Positions 5,729-11,537 of a stretch of DNA of 14,680 nucleotides are shown piece after piece. The stretch comes from Candidatus Nomurabacteria bacterium (GTDB lineage Bacteria > Patescibacteriota > Minisyncoccia > Phycocordibacterales > UBA9973). The stretch is from the NCBI GenBank assembly GCA_943356395.1, contig CALRFC010000015.1, positions 1-14,680 on the forward strand, read 5' to 3'. The notes below the pieces were generated by a model. That model saw only the letters and a list, made by a program, of their open reading frames with translations, ran no database searches and had not been told where the DNA came from. A program made the translations under genes and the position numbers. The first letter of the stretch is position 1, and every line of letters begins with the position of its first letter.

Positions 5729-6997
5729 TTATCGAAACATTTCAAAGATTTTCTCTAAACTCAACACTTCCCCTTTCTCTTCCGTCCGTTTCTTCACTTC
5801 ATAGCCGCCGTCTTTGAGACTGCGTTCGGAGACGACGACTCGGTACGGGATGCCGAGCAAGTCGGCATCGGCGAATTTCTCGCCCGCGCCGATATCTTCC
5901 CTGTCGTCAAACAAGACATCAATGCCCTTTTCCACGAGCGCATCGTAGAGCTCGCGCGCTTTTTCCGTCACATCGTTTTTTGCTCCGAGCGAAAGAAGAT
6001 GCACGCGAAACGGCGCGACTTCCTCGGGCCAGATTATGCCTTTGTCGTCTGAAAGCACTTCCACAATCGTACCCATCAAACGCGAGACGCCGATGCCGTA
6101 GGAACCCATGAAAACCGGTGCAGATCCGTCCTTCTCATCCTTGTAGGAGAGTCCGAGCGCCTCGGAAAATCGCGTGCCGAGCGTAAAAATATTGCCGACT
6201 TCGATCGCGCGATATTCAGTAAAATCGTCAGAAATTCCTAAATCTTTTTTAACATCAGGCGTGAACACTTCTTTATTGATAGCAATTCCCTCTTTTTCAT
6301 GTAAGTAAATTGTATCTTCTCCGGAACTGCTTAAAGTCTGAAATTCATGGGAAAATTTTGAAAATATTCCGCCCGAAGCGAATGTTAAGTATGTTAGATG
6401 TCCTATACCGATTCGTGAAAAGATGTTTTTATATGCTTGTTTAACTTTTTCATAGAATTCTATATGTTCATTTTCATCTCTTGAAAAAGAATACAGATCC
6501 TTCATCAAGAATTCCCTGCCGCGCATGATGCCGGACTTCGCGCGCATTTCGTTGCGGAATTTCGTCTGGAACTGATACACGGAAAACGGCAGATCTTTGT
6601 ATGACTGCACATATTCCGACATGACCTGCGTGAGCGGCTCTTCGTGCGTGATGCCGAGGCCGGTGTCGCCGCCAGATTTGAATTTCGTCTTGAACCAATT
6701 ATCGACTTTCTCGTCGTCCCAGCGGTCGGTGCGCTCCCACAAGACTTTGTCCTGAAGCGCAGGCATGAGAAGCTCTTGCCCGCCGATTGCCGTCATTTCC
6801 TCGCGGACGATCTCTTCGATATTCTTCAAGACGCGGAGCCCGAGAGGCAGGTACGAATATACCCCCGCCATTTCCTTGTGGATGAAGCCGCCGCGGATCA
6901 GAAGCTCGGCGTTCTTCGACTGCTCGTCGGCCGGCGCTTCCTTGCGGGTCTTGGTGAAAAGTTTGGATTGCAACATCCGGTTAGTAGAAAATGGCAT
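5729..6997 (-). CDS. proS: Proline--tRNA ligase, short form without the editing insertion
   Basis: Class II synthetase charging tRNA-Pro in the cytosol. Visible are motif 1 (GVYSYLPLGLRV, 45-56), THEEP (118-122), motif 2 (FRNEMRAKSG, 147-156, through GREFLMKDLYSF, 160-171), motif 3 (GSYGIGVSRLMG, 298-309) and a C-terminal anticodon-binding domain (about 330-422). At 422 residues it lacks the ~180-residue INS editing domain found between motifs 2 and 3 in the usual ~570-residue bacterial enzyme, so mischarged Ala-tRNA-Pro would need another editor. The segment 6235-6485 (residues about 171-254) is far more AT-rich than the rest. The start is uncertain: Met8 (ATG at 6976, MLQSKLF) resembles known ProS N-termini better than the ATG at 6997, and neither has a Shine-Dalgarno sequence. 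It is first in a unit with mreB and mreC. Confidence 0.95.
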   Translation of the reverse strand: MPFSTNRMLQSKLFTKTRKEAPADEQSKNAELLIRGGFIHKEMAGVYSYLPLGLRVLKNIEEIVREEMTAIGGQELLMPALQDKVLWERTDRWDDEKVDNWFKTKFKSGGDTGLGITHEEPLTQVMSEYVQSYKDLPFSVYQFQTKFRNEMRAKSGIMRGREFLMKDLYSFSRDENEHIEFYEKVKQAYKNIFSRIGIGHLTYLTFASGGIFSKFSHEFQTLSSSGEDTIYLHEKEGIAINKEVFTPDVKKDLGISDDFTEYRAIEVGNIFTLGTRFSEALGLSYKDEKDGSAPVFMGSYGIGVSRLMGTIVEVLSDDKGIIWPEEVAPFRVHLLSLGAKNDVTEKARELYDALVEKGIDVLFDDREDIGAGEKFADADLLGIPYRVVVSERSLKDGGYEVKKRTEEKGEVLSLEKIFEMFR

Positions 6998-7153
6998 TAT
7001 TGGTTCATACCATTTTTGTTATGTAGTAAATTGAGAATTAAAAAAGTAGTAAAAATATGACTAAATCACCCCAATGCCTCCGGCGATGCCATTTTTCACT
7101 ACCGGATTCATATAGACCGATAGTACAGGAAAAAAACTGTTTTTACAAATGAA

Positions 7154-7179
7154 AAAGCCCCGTGAATTGCCGGGGCTTT
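7154..7179 (-). terminator. Intrinsic terminator of the acetyltransferase gene
   Basis: AAAGCCCCG and CGGGGCTTT form a 9-bp stem with an 8-nt loop. On the minus strand it is followed by TTCATTTG and begins 12 nt after the stop codon of the gene ending at 7191. Confidence 0.85.
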
Positions 7180-7190
7180 AATAAAGATTC

Positions 7191-7733
7191 TTACAAATTC
7201 TTTTGAATGATTTCGAAGGATTGTCCTCTGACTTCATACTTCGCCGCCTGTTCAAAGCCGAGTTTCTGGTGAAGGATTTTTGATCCTGAATTTGTGGCGT
7301 CAATTTCAGTAATGACACGACCGTATCCATTCAACGATAATGTTCGAAAGATGTGCGCGTATAAAGCAAAAGCGATTCCTTCCTGTCTGTGCTTTCTATC
7401 GACACATATCTGCGCGATCGTGGCTATCCTGCCTTTGCCTCCAGATGGAATCCCTCTTTCAACGCATTCTTTCTTAAGCATCTCAAGAATGTTGTTGGCA
7501 AATGTCTCATGCGCAGGCAATGCTATTACATATCCGACAACTTTCAAATGGTCATTGGTTGCAATCGAACACTCTACTTCGCTGTGTGCAAAAAAGGACG
7601 GCGGAGTGAGCAGGGTGACGAATCCAAGATTGCGTTTGGATTCCGGAATCACATTGATGTGATTGGAAAGTTGGATTTCCAAGAGTCCGAGTAAAGCGCT
7701 TGAGTCGTATGATTTTAATTTATCAATTTTCAT
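7191..7733 (-). CDS. GNAT family N-acetyltransferase
   Basis: A cytosolic acetyl-CoA-dependent acetyltransferase of 180 residues with unknown acceptor. GNAT motif A is seen as IAQICVDRKHRQEGIAFALY (R/Q-x-x-G-x-A pyrophosphate loop RQEGIA), followed by motif B, EIDATNSGSKILHQKLGFE, where the residues after the Asn and the terminal KLGFE are typical. The start at 7733 was chosen over the ATG at 7751 because the latter overlaps the -10 box of the only good promoter; transcripts would begin downstream of it. The resulting leader is about 10 nt with no Shine-Dalgarno sequence. The gene has its own terminator and is less GC-rich than proS and rpsB. Confidence 0.88.
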   Translation of the reverse strand: MKIDKLKSYDSSALLGLLEIQLSNHINVIPESKRNLGFVTLLTPPSFFAHSEVECSIATNDHLKVVGYVIALPAHETFANNILEMLKKECVERGIPSGGKGRIATIAQICVDRKHRQEGIAFALYAHIFRTLSLNGYGRVITEIDATNSGSKILHQKLGFEQAAKYEVRGQSFEIIQKNL

Positions 7734-7749
7734 ATTTTTAATTTTTCTC

Positions 7750-7778
7750 ATCGTAGCAATCTATACGGATATTGTCAA
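7750..7778 (-). promoter_or_regulatory. Strong sigma-70 promoter of the acetyltransferase; decides the start codon
   Basis: TTGACA (7778-7773), exactly 17 bp, TACGAT (7755-7750) on the minus strand. Predicted transcription start is near 7743. The upstream ATG at 7751 lies within the -10 box and cannot be translated from this transcript. Confidence 0.75.
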
Positions 7779-7782
7779 GTGC

Positions 7783-7811
7783 TTCCAATTTTCTGCCTCA
7801 TATGCTATATT
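7783..7811 (+). promoter_or_regulatory. Extended -10 promoter upstream of rpsB
   Basis: TTCCAA (7783-7788), 17 bp, TATATT (7806-7811) with TG at 7803-7804 (TGnTATATT). It diverges from the acetyltransferase promoter. It would give an rpsB leader of about 230 nt containing the family B element and both GC-rich hairpins. Confidence 0.5.
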
Positions 7812-7854
7812 TCCCCTGTTCCGTGAAGGAGTTTTTTCTTTGTCGAATCGAGAA

Positions 7855-8024
7855 ATTCCTTTAGGCGGGCGAGTTTCGCGAAGCGAAACTCGCCCCCGGG
7901 CTGGAATGCCCGACCAACGGAGCAGAGAGCAGGTTCTAGGTACTAGTTTCTAGTGAGACTGAAAACCAGATTGGATTTTGGTGTCGGGTTCTCTAGAACC
8001 TAGCCACTAGAACCTAGAACCTGG
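7855..8024 (+). repeat. Family B composite element, copy 2, with inverted 7-nt arrays
   Basis: In order: ATTCCT; a 12-bp perfect palindrome with arms GGGCGAGTTTCG and CGAAACTCGCCC (7867-7895); a second hairpin CGGGC-TGGAAT-GCCCG (7897-7912); a 7-nt array CTAGGTA, CTAGTTT, CTAGTGA (7936-7956); and, after a 36-nt gap, an array CTAGAAC, CTAGCCA, CTAGAAC, CTAGAAC (7993-8020). The outer ends CAGGTTCTAGG and CTAGAACCTGG are inverted. It fills the rpsB leader. This accounts for most of the gene-free stretch 7734-8049; the rest is the two divergent promoters and short AT-rich sequence. Confidence 0.75.
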
Positions 8025-8049
8025 TATTACTAATTCACCATATATTCAC

Positions 8050-8718
8050 ATGAACGAACACATAAACCCGAACATCGATGCGATGTTTCAGGCAGGCGCG
8101 CACTTCGGATATTCGAAGACCCGCCGGCACGCATCCGTCGCGAAGCGCATCTTCACGACGAAAAACAGAGTCGACATCATCGATATCGAAAAGACCGCGC
8201 TCGAGCTTGAGAAAGCGCTCGCGTTCCTTTCGGATCTCCGCGCGAACGGAAAAATAATCCTCTTCGTCGGCACGAAGCCGGAAGCGAAAAACATCATCAA
8301 GGCGGCGGCGGAGCGGATCGGCATGCCGTATGTCTCCGAACGCTGGGTCGGCGGCGCACTCACCAATTTCTCCGAGATCAAGAAGCGCATCGCGCGCTTG
8401 GTTGATCTTCGCGACAAAAAATCAAAGAATGAGCTCGACATTTATACGAAGAAAGAGCGCCTCTTGATCGACAAGGAAATCGCCGACATGGAAAAGAATT
8501 TTTCCGGAATCGTCGACATGAAAAAGATGCCCGACGCGATGCTTTTGATCGATCCGAAGAAAGAACATATCGCCGTCACGGAAGCCACGAAGATGCATAT
8601 CCCGACCGTTGCGCTCTTGAATACCGACTGCGACATGAAAGCCGTCACCTATCCGATCGTGGGCAATGACGCATCGACGAGCTCCATCAATTATTTCGTG
8701 AGCGAACTCACGAAATAA
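8050..8718 (+). CDS. rpsB: 30S ribosomal protein S2
   Basis: Structural protein of the small ribosomal subunit. Length 222, slightly short for the family. The S2 signature is present: N-terminal AGAHFGYSKTRR (15-26), the stretch around IDIEKTALELEKAL, FVGTKPEAKNII, RWVGGALTNF, the coiled-coil region around residues 115-160, and the C-terminal signature DAMLLIDPKKEHIAVTEA with PTVALLNTDCD. The ATG at 8050 gives the expected N-terminus. There is no Shine-Dalgarno sequence. tsf follows, the classical rpsB-tsf order, with a family A repeat inserted in the spacer. The long leader may carry regulation, as the S2-binding leader does in enterobacteria, but I see no matching motif. Confidence 0.98.
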   Translation: MNEHINPNIDAMFQAGAHFGYSKTRRHASVAKRIFTTKNRVDIIDIEKTALELEKALAFLSDLRANGKIILFVGTKPEAKNIIKAAAERIGMPYVSERWVGGALTNFSEIKKRIARLVDLRDKKSKNELDIYTKKERLLIDKEIADMEKNFSGIVDMKKMPDAMLLIDPKKEHIAVTEATKMHIPTVALLNTDCDMKAVTYPIVGNDASTSSINYFVSELTK

Positions 8719-8736
8719 ATTAAAAAGGTAAATTTC

Positions 8737-8838
8737 ACACCGATGCAAATATACAAATGAATACTAATGAAACGAATGGGATTCGATGAAGCGCTTTAAT
8801 TGGTATCATTAGTTCCATTCGTATATTGGCATCGGGGT
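8737..8838. repeat. Family A inverted repeat, complete copy A3
   Basis: The left arm starts ACACCGATGCAAATATACAA and the right arm ends CGTATATTGGCATCGGGGT; the total is 102 bp. The right arm, reverse-complemented, has the clearest 9-nt period: CGAATGGAA, CTAATGATA, CCAATTAAA. It lies in the rpsB-tsf spacer, 50 nt before tsf. Confidence 0.85.
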
Positions 8839-8888
8839 ACTGTTTTAAATTAATTTTTCTTTTATCAAAAAAACACCATACAAAACAT

Positions 8889-9659
8889 ATGATTACCACC
8901 GACCAAGTTAAACAGCTCCGCGATGCGACCGGCGTTTCCGTCATGCAGTGCCGGAAGGCACTCGAAGAAGCCGAGGGCGACATGGAAAAAGCCGTCATGA
9001 TATTGAAGAAAAAATCGAGCGACATCGCGGCGAAAAAAGCCGATCGCGAGGCCAATGACGGAATCATCGTCATCAAAGAAGCCGACGGAAAGGCGTTTGT
9101 GCTCGTCCTTAATTGCGAAACTGATTTCGTCGCGCAGAACGACGACTTCAAGAAGCTCGCGGCGGATATCATCGATGCGGCAATGAAAGACGGCGTTGAA
9201 AAAGCCGTCGAAAACTCGGCGGAGATGATCAATCCCGTCATCCAGAAGATCGGCGAGAATATCCGGCTCGGAAAAATCGAAGAAGTGTCGGGCGGCACGC
9301 TCGGCTCGTATGTGCACAACGGCAAAGCCGGAGTCGTGGTCGTGCTTGAAGGCGGCACGAGTGAGCTCGCCCGCGATGTCGCCATGCATGTCGCGGCGAT
9401 GAAGCCGGAATACGCGACGCGCGAAGAAGTGCCCGCGGAAATGATCGAAAAGGCGCGCGAACTCTTCCAGAAGGAAGTCGACGCGACGGATAAGCCGGAA
9501 GAGATCAAGAAAAAGATGCTCGAAGGAAAAGTGGAAACATATTTCCGCGAGCAGACGCTTCTCGACCAGCCGTTCGTGAAGAATCCGGACGAGACCGTTT
9601 CGAAACTTCTTTCGAATGCCGGCGCAAAAATCGTGCGATTTGTCCGCTACACATTCTAA
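8889..9659 (+). CDS. tsf: Elongation factor Ts
   Basis: Guanine nucleotide exchange factor that regenerates EF-Tu-GTP. Length 256. The N-terminal UBA-like module reads from TDQVKQLRDATGVSVMQCRK (4-23) to about residue 45, with GVSVMQC in place of the common GAGMMDC. The core signature NCETDFVAQND follows (75-85), then the two dimerisation-domain halves. I start at the ATG at 8889. An in-frame ATG at 8826 would add 21 residues encoded by the right end of repeat A3 and unlike any EF-Ts. No Shine-Dalgarno sequence is visible. It is downstream of rpsB and 24 nt upstream of the next gene. Confidence 0.97.
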   Translation: MITTDQVKQLRDATGVSVMQCRKALEEAEGDMEKAVMILKKKSSDIAAKKADREANDGIIVIKEADGKAFVLVLNCETDFVAQNDDFKKLAADIIDAAMKDGVEKAVENSAEMINPVIQKIGENIRLGKIEEVSGGTLGSYVHNGKAGVVVVLEGGTSELARDVAMHVAAMKPEYATREEVPAEMIEKARELFQKEVDATDKPEEIKKKMLEGKVETYFREQTLLDQPFVKNPDETVSKLLSNAGAKIVRFVRYTF

Positions 9660-9683
9660 CTTTCTTGTGTTACTCTTTACAGT

Positions 9684-10064
9684 ATGCTTTTCTTAATCAT
9701 TCTCTTCTTCGCAACGCTCCTCTCAATCACCTATTTCCTGTGGTTGAAGACTTGGCAGGTGCGCGAGGGCATCGTGAAGCCCTACGAGCATCACGAGCAC
9801 GGAGACAAGGATCGCTATGTCGTTTCTTCGCTGAAGAAATTCCGTGGGAAAGTCATCATTGAGACGAAAAAATATGCGCACATCGCGCTCATCTACACCA
9901 TACGGGAATGGCTCGCGCTCGTGAAGCGCATCAACGAATACATCAAGCGCCGCTTCCCGCATATCGTATATATGACGGGCGAAGCCGGACACATCAAGAA
10001 AGCGGCGGATGTCCGCGCATCGGATTTCATCGAGCAGATGAAGAATCTGAAAAAGGAGGAATAG
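9684..10064 (+). CDS. Small membrane-anchored protein, unknown function
   Basis: I do not recognise this 126-residue protein. Residues 1-20 form a hydrophobic helix ending at LWLKTW, so it is probably anchored by its N-terminus with a soluble, strongly basic and charged remainder. The C-terminal part (about 60-124) looks helical, ending in a Lys/Glu-rich tail. Codon use resembles tsf and rpsB, unlike the AT-rich gene after the tRNA, so it looks native to this operon. It starts 24 nt after tsf and ends 37 nt before tRNA-Thr. A Lys-Lys-Glu-Glu run near its end contains an AAGGAGG-like stretch (10053-10060), but no start codon makes use of it. Confidence 0.8.
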   Translation: MLFLIILFFATLLSITYFLWLKTWQVREGIVKPYEHHEHGDKDRYVVSSLKKFRGKVIIETKKYAHIALIYTIREWLALVKRINEYIKRRFPHIVYMTGEAGHIKKAADVRASDFIEQMKNLKKEE

Positions 10065-10101
10065 AAGATATGCCTTTCGTCGGTGGATTTATAATTTCAA
10101 A

Positions 10102-10174
10102 GCCGCTTTAGCTCAGTTGGTAGAGCGCCAATTTTGTAAATTGGATGTCCTCGGTTCGAGCCCGAGAAGCGGCT
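10102..10174 (+). tRNA. tRNA-Thr (anticodon UGU)
   Basis: A complete cloverleaf: acceptor GCCGCTT/AAGCGGC, D stem GCTC/GAGC with loop AGTTGGTA, anticodon stem CCAAT/ATTGG with 7-nt loop TTTGTAA giving anticodon UGU (reads ACA), 5-nt variable loop, T stem CTCGG/CCGAG with loop TTCGAGC, and discriminator T. No CCA is encoded; the next bases are CAAAATG. No intron. It is part of the rpsB-tsf transcription unit by position. Confidence 0.97.
10137..10149 (+). repeat. 13-nt direct repeat, copy inside tRNA-Thr
   Basis: TAAATTGGATGTC covers the 3' half of the anticodon arm and the variable loop. It is repeated exactly at 10779-10791, on the far side of the amidotransferase gene. Confidence 0.7.
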
Positions 10175-10178
10175 CAAA

Positions 10179-10715
10179 ATGAAAATTCTTCTCGTTGACA
10201 ACCACACAAAAAATCTTGAGGAGACGAAGAAACTCTTAAAGGATTTTGATTTTAAAATTTGTAAAAAAGAAGAATTTTCTACAGAAAATTCAGAAAATTT
10301 TGATTTAATAATTTTCTTGGGCGGCTCAAGTGTTCGTTCAGTTAAAAATCATAAAGAAGACTATGGTAGTGAGATTGATTTCATAAAGAATACCAATAAA
10401 AAAGTGATTGGCATTTGTTTAGGTTGCGAGATAATAGCGACAGCTTTTGATTGCTCAATCAGAGAATCTTCGAAGACAGAAAAAGGTATCTCAAATATAA
10501 AATATCAAAATAATGAATTTCCTATCTACGAATCACACAGGTTTATTATTGACAAAGTTTCTGATGTAATAGAAATTCTCGCCACATCAAACCACGGGAT
10601 TGAAATGATAAAACATAAAACTAAACCAATTTATGGATTACAATTTCACCCTGAAATGTTTGCCAAAAAAACAAGCGGAGATGAGATATTTTTCAATGTA
10701 CTAAAAAATATCTAG
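10179..10715 (+). CDS. Class I glutamine amidotransferase-like protein, AT-rich
   Basis: A stand-alone GATase-1 domain of 178 residues that would release ammonia from glutamine for a partner synthetase. The nucleophile motif is GICLGCE (78-84, Cys80), and the triad is completed by LQFHPE (154-159, His157, Glu159); FLGGS (47-51) corresponds to the oxyanion strand. YESH (117-120) resembles the GMP synthase amidotransferase subunit, but the Gln usually found after the nucleophile elbow is Glu84. No synthetase partner is in the window. The ATG is 5 nt after the tRNA-Thr 3' end, so after tRNA processing the mRNA would have almost no leader. Base composition is far from its neighbours: 12 of 60 bases at 10261-10320 are G or C, against 30 of 60 at 9181-9240 in tsf. 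Acquisition at the tRNA is likely. Confidence 0.85.
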   Translation: MKILLVDNHTKNLEETKKLLKDFDFKICKKEEFSTENSENFDLIIFLGGSSVRSVKNHKEDYGSEIDFIKNTNKKVIGICLGCEIIATAFDCSIRESSKTEKGISNIKYQNNEFPIYESHRFIIDKVSDVIEILATSNHGIEMIKHKTKPIYGLQFHPEMFAKKTSGDEIFFNVLKNI

Positions 10716-10791
10716 CGCCAAGTTTTGCCTGTCTCGTAGGAAGTTTGAGCACATTCTGCGAAAAACTTTCCTTCGGGATAAATTGGATGTC
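10714..10791 (+). repeat. Partial tRNA-Thr-like copy after the amidotransferase gene
   Basis: AGCGCCAA-G-TTTTG (10714-10727) matches tRNA positions 10124-10136 with one extra G. After 51 unrelated bases, TAAATTGGATGTC (10779-10791) matches the directly following tRNA positions 10137-10149 exactly. The first match begins within the stop codon of the amidotransferase gene. Confidence 0.55.
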
Positions 10792-10798
10792 GCTAATT

Positions 10799-10831
10799 AA
10801 AAAAGCCATGGGTCAGACTCATGGCTTTTTT
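10799..10831. terminator. Bidirectional intrinsic terminator
   Basis: AAAAAAGCCATG and CATGGCTTTTTT form a 12-bp stem around a 9-nt loop, with T-runs on both strands. It serves the rpsB-to-amidotransferase unit from the left and the thioredoxin-like gene from the right. That gene's stop codon touches it. Confidence 0.93.
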
Positions 10832-11531
10832 AATTCCCCGTCGATGTCGCGGATTTTGCGCTCTCCGTTTTTGGCGCCAACATTTTCGCCGCTTTGACTA
10901 TGCTTGGAATCTCTCGTTCGATATCCTCGACCGACTGGAATCCGGTCATGAGATCGTCGCCGATGATGAGCGCGGGAAGCTTCGTGTCCTCGACTTTGTA
11001 GATGGAAATGAGCGCGCGCAGGGCGGAAAGGTCGACGGCATAATCAAAAGAATACACGCGGAGCGTCGGATATTTGTCGCGAAGCGACGTCAAAACATAT
11101 CCCTGCTTCGCGCACTCGCCGCACTTGTCGCTCGTCGTATAGAAATAGAGGACGGAAACATTCTTCAGCCCGCAACGCTCGTTGATCTTCTGCATCAAGA
11201 GATAGTCTTTTATTTCAAGGAGGGTGTAGTATTTTTTGAGCTTCAAGAGCTCGTCGGTATTCTCGAAATTATCCTCGGCGTACGAAATCTTTTCGGACAG
11301 AGAATTGAGTTCCTGCGAGAGGACGGAATGGTCGACATTCTTGCAGGCAAGCTCGGAGAGGAGCGAGAATTGCGTCTCCGACGAGAGAATGTCGAGCGAG
11401 ATATTGTCTTGGATGGATTTCAGCTGGCTCGCTTTCCGGCCGTTGAGATAGTCGCTCAAGGCGAAAGCGCTGCCGAAAATCACGACTGTAATCGCAAATG
11501 CCACGATATATGTTTTCATGTCATGCTTCAT
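10830..11531 (-). CDS. Membrane-anchored thioredoxin-like CxxC protein
   Basis: A 233-residue protein with an N-terminal membrane helix (7-25), a helical probably coiled-coil spacer (about 33-118), and a thioredoxin-like domain from 124. The redox motif is C137-G-E-C140 in YTTSDKCGECAKQ, with the cis-Pro loop at KLPALII (184-190, Pro186). The domain would face outside the membrane, where it could reduce or oxidise envelope protein thiols. Cys63 and Cys120 are additional. It follows the glycosyltransferase with a 6-nt gap, so the two are co-transcribed. Starts at 11531 and 11519 (Met5) are both possible. The partner enzyme is not evident; another CxxC protein lies across the glycosyltransferase at 13018. 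Confidence 0.85.
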   Translation of the reverse strand: MKHDMKTYIVAFAITVVIFGSAFALSDYLNGRKASQLKSIQDNISLDILSSETQFSLLSELACKNVDHSVLSQELNSLSEKISYAEDNFENTDELLKLKKYYTLLEIKDYLLMQKINERCGLKNVSVLYFYTTSDKCGECAKQGYVLTSLRDKYPTLRVYSFDYAVDLSALRALISIYKVEDTKLPALIIGDDLMTGFQSVEDIEREIPSIVKAAKMLAPKTESAKSATSTGN

Positions 11532-11537
11532 ATTTTT

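Noticed and set aside
8826..8888. N-terminal extension of EF-Ts from the ATG at 8826
   Set aside because: The 21 extra residues come from the end of repeat A3 and the AT-rich spacer; EF-Ts normally begins at the chosen start.
8735..9508. A 257-codon minus-strand open frame
   Set aside because: It is antisense to tsf and ends in the repeat; the Ser/Ala-rich product has no motif.
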